A stretch of 64,000 bases of DNA from Nocardioides sp. QY071 (GTDB taxonomy: Bacteria; Actinomycetota; Actinomycetes; Propionibacteriales; Nocardioidaceae), in contig NZ_CP124681.1 in assembly GCF_029961765.1 (NCBI RefSeq), positions 4,898,001-4,962,000 on the forward strand, read 5' to 3'. The notes below the pieces were generated by a model, which saw only the letters and a program-made list of their open reading frames with translations, was not told the origin of the DNA and did not search any database. Below are positions 15,628 through 23,168 of the stretch, in pieces; the stretch's first letter is position 1, and the number at the start of each line of letters is the position of its first letter. Made by a program: the position numbers and the translations under genes.

Positions 15628-17220
15628 ATGACCGACACCCTCGCCCCCGAGACCAGCCCCGCCCAGGACGACGGCCCGCCGACCGTCAACCCCGCCGCCG
15701 ACTCCCCCGCCAACAAGCAGACCAACTTCGCCTCGCGTCCGATGACCGGCGACGAGTACGTCGAGAGCCTGCGTGACGGCCGGGAGATCTACCTGAACGG
15801 CGAGCGGGTGAAGGACGTGACGACGCACGCGGCCTTCCGCAACCCGATCCGGATGACCGCCCGCCTGTACGACGCCCTCCACACCGGTCCGCACGTCGAC
15901 GAGCTCACCGTCCCCACCGACACCGGCAACGGCGGGGTGACGATGCCGTTCTTCAAGACCCCGACCTCGTCGGCCGACCTGCTCAAGGAGCGCGACGCGA
16001 TCGCGCGCTGGGCGAAGATGACGTGGGGCTGGATGGGTCGCAGCCCCGACTACAAGGCGTCCTTCCTCGGCACGCTGCACGCCAACAAGGAGCTCTACGC
16101 GCCCTTCGAGGCCAACGCCGAGCGGTGGTACCGCGAGTCGCAGGAGAAGGTCCTGTACTGGAACCACGCGATCATCAACCCGCCGGTCGACCGCAACCTG
16201 CCGCCCGACGAGGTCGGCGACGTCTACATGAAGGTCGAGAAGGAGACCGACGCCGGCCTGGTCGTGTCGGGCGCGAAGGTCGTCGCGACCGGCTCGGCGA
16301 TCACCAACTACAACTTCATCGCCCACTACGGCCTGCCCATCCGCAAGAAGCAGTTCGCGCTGATCTGCACCGTCCCGATGGACGCGCCGGGCGTGAAGCT
16401 CATCTGCCGCACGTCGTACACCCAGCAGGCCGCCCAGAACGGCACGCCGTTCGACTACCCGCTGTCGAGCCGGATGGACGAGAACGACACCATCTTCGTG
16501 TTCGACAAGGTGCTGGTGCCCTGGGAGAACGTCTTCATGTACGGCGACGTCGACCGGATCAACGCGTTCTTCCCGCAGTCCGGCTTCCTGCCCCGGTTCA
16601 CCTTCCAGGGCTGCACCCGGCTCGCGGTCAAGCTCGACTTCATCGCCGGCCTGCTGATCAAGGCCCTCGAGACCACCGGCTCCGGCGACTTCCGCGGCGT
16701 ACAGACCCGGGTCGGCGAGGTCATCGGCTGGCGCAACCTGTTCTGGTCGCTCACCGAGTCGATGGCCCGCGACCCCGAGCCGTGGGTGGGCGACGCGGTC
16801 ATCCCGAAGCTGGAGTACGGCCTGACCTACCGGATGTTCATGATCCACGGCTACCCGCGGGTCAAGGAGATCATCGAGCAGGACGTCGCCTCCGGCCTGA
16901 TCTACCTGCCCTCGGGCGCCGCCGACTTCAAGTCCGCCGAGGTCCGCCCGTACCTCGACAAGTACGTCCGCGGCTCCAACGGCATCACCGCCGTCGACCG
17001 GGTCAAGGTGATGAAGGCGCTGTGGGACTCGATCGGCACCGAGTTCGGCGGCCGCCACGAGCTGTACGAGCGCAACTACTCCGGCAACCACGAGAACGTG
17101 AAGGCCGAGCTGCTCTTCGCCGCCCAGAACCGCGGCATCGTCGACCAGATGAAGGGCTTCGCCGACGAGTTCCTCGCGGAGTACGACCTCGACGGCTGGA
17201 CGGTCCCCGACCTGTTCTGA
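15628..17220 (+). CDS. Flavin-dependent phenol / 4-hydroxyphenylacetate hydroxylase, oxygenase component
   Basis: 530 residues of the HpaB/PheA1 family (acyl-CoA dehydrogenase-like fold). Family blocks: MTGDEYVESLRDGREIYLNG, DVTTHAAFRNP, WMGRSPDYKASFLG, RTSYTQQAAQNG, VFDKVLVPWENVFMYGD and GRHELYERNYSGNHENVK. It uses reduced flavin from the upstream reductase to ortho-hydroxylate a phenol to a catechol. The substrate may be phenol, 4-hydroxyphenylacetate or a related phenolic; sequence alone does not decide. It is followed directly by a 32-bp-period repeat array that separates it from the second AraC gene. Confidence 0.9.
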   Translation: MTDTLAPETSPAQDDGPPTVNPAADSPANKQTNFASRPMTGDEYVESLRDGREIYLNGERVKDVTTHAAFRNPIRMTARLYDALHTGPHVDELTVPTDTGNGGVTMPFFKTPTSSADLLKERDAIARWAKMTWGWMGRSPDYKASFLGTLHANKELYAPFEANAERWYRESQEKVLYWNHAIINPPVDRNLPPDEVGDVYMKVEKETDAGLVVSGAKVVATGSAITNYNFIAHYGLPIRKKQFALICTVPMDAPGVKLICRTSYTQQAAQNGTPFDYPLSSRMDENDTIFVFDKVLVPWENVFMYGDVDRINAFFPQSGFLPRFTFQGCTRLAVKLDFIAGLLIKALETTGSGDFRGVQTRVGEVIGWRNLFWSLTESMARDPEPWVGDAVIPKLEYGLTYRMFMIHGYPRVKEIIEQDVASGLIYLPSGAADFKSAEVRPYLDKYVRGSNGITAVDRVKVMKALWDSIGTEFGGRHELYERNYSGNHENVKAELLFAAQNRGIVDQMKGFADEFLAEYDLDGWTVPDLF

Positions 17221-17442
17221 CCGACCCGGCTCGAAACTGCTCCGGATCCCCGCCGACCCGGCGCGAAAGTGCTCCGGATCCCCGCCGACCCGGCGCGAAA
17301 GTGCTCCGGATCCCCGCCGACCCGGCGCGAACTTCGCGCCGGGTCGGCGTCGTTTCGGCGCACTCTTCTGCCGGGTCGGCGCGAGTCCAGCGCAACTTTC
17401 TGCCGGGTCGGCGGAAGACAGGCGCACTTCCGGGCCGGGTCA
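17221..17442. repeat. Head-to-head array of 32-bp-period repeats, locus 1
   Basis: Four units beginning (G)CCGACCCGGC run forward at a 32-bp step, then units beginning GCCGGGTCGGC (the reverse complement) run on at the same 32-bp step. The two middle forward units are identical (CGAAAGTGCTCCGGATCCCC after the core). At the centre, a GCCGACCCGGCGCGAA arm and its exact complement are separated by one base, at about 17317-17349. The last inverted unit contains the stop codon of the AraC gene (17440-17442). It lies between convergent genes and contains no gene. Confidence 0.9.
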
Positions 17443-18381
17443 GCGGCGGGCGGCGGAGGGCGCCTCGCCGTAGCGGCGGCGGTACGCCGCGGCGAACCGG
17501 CTGGCGCTGGAGAAGCCCCAGCGGGCGGCGACGTCGCTGACCATCGGCGCCGGCTCGGCAGCGAGGTCGGCGCGGGCTCGGCGCAGCCGGATCTCGAGGA
17601 GGTACGCCGACGGGGTGCAGCCCAGCCACTGCTGGAAGGCCTCCTGCAGCCGGCGCACGCTCGTGCCGGCCAGGGCCGCCATCTCGGCGGCGGTCCAGGC
17701 CCGGGCGGGGTCGTCGTGCAGCCCCTCGACGACGCGTCGCACGTGCCACGGGCGGGCCGGCGGCCCGGCCCCGTCACCGGAGCGGCACAGGTCGACCAGG
17801 CCGGCGACCAGCGCGCCCGCGAGCTGCTGGCGCACCAGGTCGCTGTCGGCGAACAGGTGGGGGTCGTGCAGGTTCGTCGCGAGGCTGGCCACCAGCTGGC
17901 GCCACGCCCGGCCGCGGCCCTCGTCGAGCCGCAGCTGGTCCGGCAACAGCTCTCGTACGCCGATCCGGTCGGTGCCGAGCAGCCGCTCGGCCTCCACCTC
18001 GAACCAGGCGCTGTCGAACTTCACGCCCAGCACCGTGCAGGTCGCGTCCCAGTGACTGATCAGTGACGGGGAGTCGGCCCGGAAGACGGTGCCCTGCCCG
18101 GCGACCGAGGTGACCGCGCCGAGACGGCCCCGGCTCTCGAGGTGTCCGGTGATCGGCAGGTTGACCTCGTAGGCGCCGGGGTAGTCGCAGTCGATCGCGA
18201 CGTCGGCACCCCAGCCGACCTGGCCGATCATGACCGGCCCCAGGTCGAGGGTGCGTAGCGTCAGCCGCGGCTCGTGGACTCCGCCGACGAGCCGGAGCTC
18301 GTGGGGGAAGTAGGCCTCCGCGACGACCCGGGACGCACTCCCCCAGTCACGCGGCGACCGGCCCCGGACCCGCTCGGACAC
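17440..18381 (-). CDS. AraC-family regulator of the gcoAB-like module
   Basis: 313 residues from the GTG at 18381 (AGGTAGA about 9 nt before it); a GTG at 18411 is possible but lacks a Shine-Dalgarno. Ligand domain: AYFPHELRL, LDLGPVMIGQVGWGADVAID. C-terminal HTH pair: WTAAEMAALAGTSVRRLQEA and VSDVAARWGFSSASRFAAAYRRRYG. It is paralogous to the AraC protein at 13950-14879 and divergent from the P450. A direct repeat at 18421-18452 is a plausible binding site. By context it should activate the O-demethylase in response to a methoxyphenol. Confidence 0.88.
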   Translation of the reverse strand: MSERVRGRSPRDWGSASRVVAEAYFPHELRLVGGVHEPRLTLRTLDLGPVMIGQVGWGADVAIDCDYPGAYEVNLPITGHLESRGRLGAVTSVAGQGTVFRADSPSLISHWDATCTVLGVKFDSAWFEVEAERLLGTDRIGVRELLPDQLRLDEGRGRAWRQLVASLATNLHDPHLFADSDLVRQQLAGALVAGLVDLCRSGDGAGPPARPWHVRRVVEGLHDDPARAWTAAEMAALAGTSVRRLQEAFQQWLGCTPSAYLLEIRLRRARADLAAEPAPMVSDVAARWGFSSASRFAAAYRRRYGEAPSAARR

Positions 18382-18420
18382 GCTGTGCAATCTACCTGAG
18401 ACACAGGTCACAAATCGCCC

Positions 18421-18452
18421 GCGCGATCGGTGCCGGGACCGCGCGATCCGTG
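18421..18452. promoter_or_regulatory. Direct repeat, candidate AraC binding sites
   Basis: GCGCGATCGGTG at 18421-18432 and GCGCGATCCGTG at 18441-18452 are 11 of 12 identical and lie 20 bp apart on the same face of the helix, as AraC-family activators require. They sit in the divergent region between the AraC gene and the P450 gene, about 73 bp before the P450 start. The spacing is the main evidence. Confidence 0.5.
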
Positions 18453-18524
18453 TCGCCGCCGTACGCCGGTCGGCCTACCTTCGTCGCACTTCCGCAGCAC
18501 CAGCACCCTCCCGAGGAGCACCCG

Positions 18525-19757
18525 ATGACCGCCGTTCAGCAGCCGACCACGCCGGACCTCTCCTGGCTGGAGTCGGTCTCGATGTCCCAGCTCGAGCGCA
18601 ACCCCTACCCGACGTACGAGAGGCTGCGCCGCGAGGCCCCGCTGGCCTTCGTCCCCGTCCTGGGCTCGTACGTCGCCTCGACCGCCGAGATCTGCCGCGA
18701 GGTCGCCACCAGCCCCCACTTCGAGGCCGTGATCACGCCCGCCGGCGGCCGCACCTTCGGCCACCCGGCGATCATCGGCGTCAACGGTGACATCCACGCC
18801 GACCTGCGCGGCATGGTCGAGCCGCAGCTGCAGCCGGTCGAGGTGGACCGCTGGGTCGACGACCTGGTCCGCCCGATCGCCCGCCGCTACCTCGAGGCCT
18901 TCGAGGACGCCGGGCGCGCCGAGCTGGTGGGCGAGTACTGCGAGCCGGTCAGCGTGCGCTCGCTCGGCGACCTCCTCGGCCTGCAGTCGGTCTCCTCCGA
19001 CCAGCTGCGCGACTGGTTCCACAAGCTGAGCCGCTCGTTCACCAACGCCGGCGTCGACGAGAACGGCGAGTTCCTCGACCCCGAGGGCTTCCGCGAGGGC
19101 GACGAGGCGAAGGCGGAGATCCGCGCGACCGTCGACCCGCTGATCGACCGGTGGATCGCCGAGCCCGCGGAGACCGCCATCTCGCACTGGCTGCACGACG
19201 GGATGCCGCCCGGCCAGACCCGCGAGCGCGAGTACGTCTACCCCACGATCTACGTCTACCTGCTCGGCGCCATGCAGGAGCCGGGCCACGGCCTGGCCTC
19301 CACCCTGGTCGGTCTGTTCAGCCGCCCCGAGCAGCTCGAGGAGGTCGTCGACGACCCGACGCTGATCCCGCGCGCGATCTCGGAGGGAATGCGCTGGACC
19401 TCACCGATCTGGTCGGCCACGGCGCGGATCTCCACCCGCGAGGTCACCGTCGCGGGCGTCGACCTGCCGGCCGGGACGCCCGTGATCCTGTCGTACGGCG
19501 CCGCCAACCACGACACCGGCAGGTACGACGCCCCGACCAAGTTCGACCTGCACCGTCCACCGCTGCCGCACCTCGCGTTCGGTGCCGGCAACCACGCCTG
19601 CGCGGGCATCTACTACGCCAACCAGGTGATGCGGATCGCGATGGAGGAGCTGCTCGAGGCGATCCCGAACCTGGAGCGCGACACGTCCGAGGACGTCGAG
19701 TTCTGGGGTTGGGGCTTCCGCGGCCCGACCTCGCTGCACTGCACCTGGGAGGTGTGA
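18525..19757 (+). CDS. gcoA: Cytochrome P450, guaiacol O-demethylase type (GcoA/AgcA, CYP255-like)
   Basis: 410 residues from the ATG at 18525 (GAGGAG at 18513-18518). It removes the methyl of methoxyphenols, giving a catechol and formaldehyde. The heme-ligand motif FGAGNHACAG places Cys359, and EGMR is the ExxR motif. With a 3-residue offset, Phe78, Phe172, Thr299 and Phe398 match GcoA Phe75, Phe169, Thr296 and Phe395 as I recall them. The I-helix has Glu252-Pro253 (GAMQEPGHG) instead of the usual acid-Thr pair. The gene is followed 1 bp later by a fused ferredoxin-reductase, the GcoB arrangement. Confidence 0.9.
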   Translation: MTAVQQPTTPDLSWLESVSMSQLERNPYPTYERLRREAPLAFVPVLGSYVASTAEICREVATSPHFEAVITPAGGRTFGHPAIIGVNGDIHADLRGMVEPQLQPVEVDRWVDDLVRPIARRYLEAFEDAGRAELVGEYCEPVSVRSLGDLLGLQSVSSDQLRDWFHKLSRSFTNAGVDENGEFLDPEGFREGDEAKAEIRATVDPLIDRWIAEPAETAISHWLHDGMPPGQTREREYVYPTIYVYLLGAMQEPGHGLASTLVGLFSRPEQLEEVVDDPTLIPRAISEGMRWTSPIWSATARISTREVTVAGVDLPAGTPVILSYGAANHDTGRYDAPTKFDLHRPPLPHLAFGAGNHACAGIYYANQVMRIAMEELLEAIPNLERDTSEDVEFWGWGFRGPTSLHCTWEV

Positions 19758-19758
19758 G

Positions 19759-20784
19759 GTGACGATCACCGTCGGCGAGCGCCGGGTGGAGGGCGCCGCC
19801 GACCAGACGGTCCTCGAGGCGCTGCTGCGCGCCGGGGTGTGGATGCCGAACTCCTGCAACCAGGGCACCTGCGGCACCTGCAAGCTGCAGGTGGTGTCCG
19901 GCGAGGTCGACCACCGCGACTCCCCGCTCGACACCCTCACCGCGGACGAGCGGGAGGCAGGGCTGGCGCTGGCCTGCCAGGCCCGCCCCTGCGGCGACAC
20001 CGAGGTGGCGCTGCGCGGCGCGGACACCGGCCGGACCACGCACCCGCTTCGGGACCTGACCGCCACCGTGACCGCCGTCGAGGACATCGCCCGCGACACC
20101 CGCCGGATCCTGCTCGGGCTCGACGAGCCGCTGGCCTTCAGCGCCGGACAGTACGTCGAGCTGGTGGTCCCCGGCAGCGGCGAGCGCCGTCAGTACTCGC
20201 TGGCCAACACGGCCGAGGAGGACAAGGTCCTCGAGCTCCACGTACGCCGGGTGCCGGACGGGATCGCCAGCGACCGCTGGCTCTTCGGCTCCGTCGCCGT
20301 CGGCGACCGGGTCGAGGCGATCGGCCCGCTGGGCGACTTCCACGTGCCCGGCCCGGAGGCCGACGAGGGCGAGCCGATGGTGCTGATCGGCGGCGGGACC
20401 GGGCTGGCGCCCCTGGTCGGCATCGTCCGTACGGCGCTCGCACGCCACCCCCAGCGCGAGGTGGTGCTCTACCACGGGGTCCGTGGCAGCGCCGACCTCT
20501 ACGACCTGGCCCGGTTCGAGGAGCTCGCGGCCGCCCACCCGGGCTTCCGGTTCGTCCCCGTCCTGTCCGACGAGCCCGACGACGCCCGCACGTCGTACCG
20601 CGGCGGCTTCCCGACCGACGTCTTCGTCGACGACGTGGCCAGCGCCCGCGGCTGGTCCGGCTGGCTGTGCGGTCCTCCGCCGATGGTCGAGGCCGGTGTG
20701 CGAGCGTTCAAGCGGCGCCGGATGGCCCCGCGCCTGATCCACCGCGAGAAGTTCACCCCCGCCGACAGCGCCCAGGAGGCCTGA
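19759..20784 (+). CDS. gcoB: Three-domain ferredoxin reductase partner (GcoB-like)
   Basis: 341 residues from GTG 19759, immediately after the P450 stop. The N-terminal plant-type [2Fe-2S] domain has CNQGTCGTC plus the distant Cys in ALACQARPC. The FAD domain contains RQYSLANTAEE (RxYS motif). The NAD(P)H domain has GGGTGLAPLVGIVR, followed by FVDDVASARGWSGWLCGPPPMVEA. It carries electrons from NAD(P)H through FAD and the cluster to the P450 in a single chain, as in GcoB. The order of domains and the adjacency make the assignment strong. Confidence 0.9.
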   Translation: MTITVGERRVEGAADQTVLEALLRAGVWMPNSCNQGTCGTCKLQVVSGEVDHRDSPLDTLTADEREAGLALACQARPCGDTEVALRGADTGRTTHPLRDLTATVTAVEDIARDTRRILLGLDEPLAFSAGQYVELVVPGSGERRQYSLANTAEEDKVLELHVRRVPDGIASDRWLFGSVAVGDRVEAIGPLGDFHVPGPEADEGEPMVLIGGGTGLAPLVGIVRTALARHPQREVVLYHGVRGSADLYDLARFEELAAAHPGFRFVPVLSDEPDDARTSYRGGFPTDVFVDDVASARGWSGWLCGPPPMVEAGVRAFKRRRMAPRLIHREKFTPADSAQEA

Positions 20785-20785
20785 G

Positions 20786-21082
20786 ATGCCCACCTTGACC
20801 GTGCTCTACGGAACCCCGAGCGACCCCGAGGCCTTCCGCCGCCACTACGAGGAGGTCCACGTCCCGCTCGCGCGAGCGCTGCCGGGAGCCACCGCGCTGC
20901 GGTACTCGCTCGCCGTCGAGACCCTGGCCGGCGACGTGCCGGTATTCGCCAGCTTCCACGCGGAGTTCCCGAACAGGGAGGCGCTGGACGCGGCGCTCGC
21001 CTCGCCCGAGGGCCAGGCGGCTCAGGCCGACGTGCCGGCGTTCGCCAGCGGCGGGGTGACCATCCTGGTCGAGGGCGACTGA
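20786..21082 (+). CDS. EthD-domain protein
   Basis: 98 residues forming one dimeric alpha-beta barrel domain of the EthD family (LTVLYGTPSDPEAFRRHYEE, VHVPLARALPGATALRYSL). It starts 1 bp after the reductase stop, so it belongs to the gcoAB-like operon. EthD is needed for the P450 ether-degradation system of Rhodococcus ruber, where its exact role is unclear. Here it may handle or sequester the product or aldehyde. The last 61 bp overlap the convergent MFS gene. Confidence 0.85.
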   Translation: MPTLTVLYGTPSDPEAFRRHYEEVHVPLARALPGATALRYSLAVETLAGDVPVFASFHAEFPNREALDAALASPEGQAAQADVPAFASGGVTILVEGD

Positions 21083-22290
21083 GGTCGCGCCGGGCTGAGC
21101 ACGGCATTCACGACACCCGCCGCGACGACCACGAGGGCGGCAAGGATCGGCATGAACACCGCGGCCGAGGTGCCGAACCGGTCGGCCAGGTTGCCGGTGA
21201 CGGCCGAGGCGAGCGACTGGCCGACGATGACGGCGGAGCCGAGGATCGTCATCACCGTCGCGGAACGGCCGGCCGGGCTGCGCAGGGCGCCGAGGCTGTA
21301 CTGGGTCACCATCGTCGGGCCGATGCCGCAGCCGATGAGCAGCAGCACCGCGCACATCGCCGCGACCGACGAGACCAACGGCAGCAGCGCGGCGCCGGCG
21401 AGCATCGTCGTACCGAAGACGAGCCAGCGGGCGCGCAGCGAGAACGCGGCGGGGAACAGGGCCACGCCGAGAGCCAGGATCGCGGAGCCGATGCCCATCA
21501 CGCCGTACACCAGGCCGGCGGACTCCGCTCCGCCGTGCTCGGCCATGAACGAGGTCAGCGAGGTCAGCATCGAGCCGAAGAACAGCCCGACGCCGAAGAT
21601 TCCCGCGACCACGGCCAGCAGCGCGGGCCGGGCGATCTCGCGGGCCGGTGCGGGCGGGGCGGCCTGCTCGTCGGCACCGGCTGCGGCGAGCGCCGAGGGG
21701 TGCAGCGCGAAGGCGGTCACGAACACCAGCGTGAGCAGGGCCGCGCCGGCGACCGGCGCCCACGGGTCGAGCGTCGTACCGAGCAGGCCGACCACGAACG
21801 GACCGACGATGAACACGATCTCGTCGGCGGCCGACTCGTAGGCCATGGTCGCGTCGAAGGTGCGCGAACGACGACCGGGCGCGATCCGGGCGCCGATGAT
21901 CTGGACCAGGCGGCTGCGCGACATCGGCGCGATCTGCGGGGCGCTGGCGCCGACGACGTACGCCACCGCGAGAACGGCCGCGGCGGGCAGCGGGCTGTAG
22001 ACCACCCAGGCCATCAGGCCGAGCGCCGTCGTCGACACGACACCGCTGGCCAGCAGCACCCGGCGCTGGCCGAACCGGTCGGCGGCCGCGCCGAGCAGTG
22101 GCCCGACGGTCGCGGCGCCGAGGCCTACCACCGCGGAGTTGAGCCCGCCGAAGGCGAGCGAGTCGCGACCGGCGACGACCAGCGTCAGCACGCCGACGAC
22201 CATCATCGCGTAGGGCAGGCGCGCGACGAGCGCGATCGGGAAGTACGACGCTCCGGCGGCCCGCACCAGCGTCGGGGAGTGATCAGGCAT
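21022..22290 (-). CDS. MFS transporter
   Basis: 422 residues from the ATG at 22290 (GAAGGAC before it). Twelve hydrophobic helices; the loop motif is AADRFGQRRVLL. The first helix region reads SYFPIALVARLPYAMMVVGVLTLVVAG, as in small sugar or multidrug exporters. The substrate is unknown. Its 3' end overlaps the EthD gene by 61 bp, tail to tail. A roughly 160-nt structured repeat lies 134 bp before its start and could be part of its leader if transcription begins further upstream. Confidence 0.85.
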   Translation of the reverse strand: MPDHSPTLVRAAGASYFPIALVARLPYAMMVVGVLTLVVAGRDSLAFGGLNSAVVGLGAATVGPLLGAAADRFGQRRVLLASGVVSTTALGLMAWVVYSPLPAAAVLAVAYVVGASAPQIAPMSRSRLVQIIGARIAPGRRSRTFDATMAYESAADEIVFIVGPFVVGLLGTTLDPWAPVAGAALLTLVFVTAFALHPSALAAAGADEQAAPPAPAREIARPALLAVVAGIFGVGLFFGSMLTSLTSFMAEHGGAESAGLVYGVMGIGSAILALGVALFPAAFSLRARWLVFGTTMLAGAALLPLVSSVAAMCAVLLLIGCGIGPTMVTQYSLGALRSPAGRSATVMTILGSAVIVGQSLASAVTGNLADRFGTSAAVFMPILAALVVVAAGVVNAVLSPARPQSPSTRMVTPPLANAGTSA

Positions 22291-22424
22291 GTCCTTCGTC
22301 CAAGGGGTCGGGTGCCGCCTTGGACCGCCGGTCGAGCCGGCGCGAGGTAGATACACGCAGTGGATCTGGTGCTCCCATGGTACGACCGCGTGTCTGGCGC
22401 CGCCCAATCATCGGCCGGGTTCAG

Positions 22425-22587
22425 TAGGGCATGGCCGCCGGCGCCGTGCCGTCGCGAGCGTCACGTCCGGCCGATCTGGCAAGGCGGGGGCGCGACGGCA
22501 TGCTGGGCGCACGTCGAGCGTCCCCAACGCAGCCAGATCGAGTCGGACGTGGCGCGTAGCAGGCGCGGGGCCGACGGCCATGCCCTA
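22425..22587. repeat. Structured intergenic element, copy A
   Basis: 163 bp bounded by a perfect 13-bp inverted repeat, TAGGGCATGGCCG and its complement. Inside, GTCGCGAGCGTCACG, CAAGGCG, GCGCGA, CTGGGCG, GTCGAGCGTC, CAACGCAG and GTGGCGCG occur in the same order as in the element at 55641-55800. A second stem pairs GTCCG..GATCTGGC with GCCAGATC..CGGAC. The stems differ from the other copy in sequence but not in position. It fills much of the 308-bp divergent gap and has no open frame of interest. Confidence 0.8.
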
Positions 22588-22598
22588 GGGTCCGGGGC

Positions 22599-23096
22599 AT
22601 GAGCACGCAGCCGACGTATGACCAGCTCGCCACCCTTCCGGCCTTCGCGGTCCAGCCGGTCCCCAGCGCGTTCGAGGACAGCAACGGCTTCCTCAACGTG
22701 CGCCACTACCTCGGCATCGGCAGCGAGGGCCTCGACGAGTCGCTCTACGACATCGGGATCCCGTTCAACTGGCCCGTGCTCAGCGGCTTCGCGTGCCTCT
22801 CGGCGGAGCACCACCTGACCTACCTGCACGAGCTGAGGACCGGCGACCAGATGTCGGTCCGGGTGCGCCTGCTCGGGCGCTCCGAGCGGGCCGCCCACGC
22901 TCTGGTGTTCGTGCTCGACGACACCAACCAGCGGGTGGCGTGCGTGTTCGAGGAGATCTTCCTCTGCGTCGAGATCGCCGATCGCCGCACCGCCCCCTGG
23001 CCGGCCGACATCGCCGCGGGCCTCGACAAGCGGGTCGCCGAGCACGCCGGCATCGAGTGGGAGCCGGTGACTTCGGGGTGTCTCGAGCTGCGTTAG
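22599..23096 (+). CDS. Hotdog-fold thioesterase family protein
   Basis: 165 residues. The pattern FNVRHYLGI-like (NGFLNVRHYLGIGSEGLDESL), then HHLTYLHELRTGDQMSVRVRLLG and VLDDTNQRVACVFEEIFLCVEI, fits the 4HBT-like acyl-CoA thioesterases: a central helix, then strands. It probably hydrolyses an acyl-CoA in the cytoplasm; the substrate is unknown. It begins 12 bp after the structured element. It is a stand-alone gene between a divergent transporter and the DUF480 fusion. Confidence 0.7.
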   Translation: MSTQPTYDQLATLPAFAVQPVPSAFEDSNGFLNVRHYLGIGSEGLDESLYDIGIPFNWPVLSGFACLSAEHHLTYLHELRTGDQMSVRVRLLGRSERAAHALVFVLDDTNQRVACVFEEIFLCVEIADRRTAPWPADIAAGLDKRVAEHAGIEWEPVTSGCLELR

Positions 23097-23168
23097 TTCG
23101 GCGCTCGCTCCGCTCGCGCATGTCGCGCCGCTCGGCCTCACCCGACCCGCATCGGTAGTCTCCGTTCC

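Noticed and set aside
17221..17442. CRISPR array
   Set aside because: The conserved core is only about 11 bp, linkers are not all unique (two are identical), the second half is inverted, and no cas genes are near.
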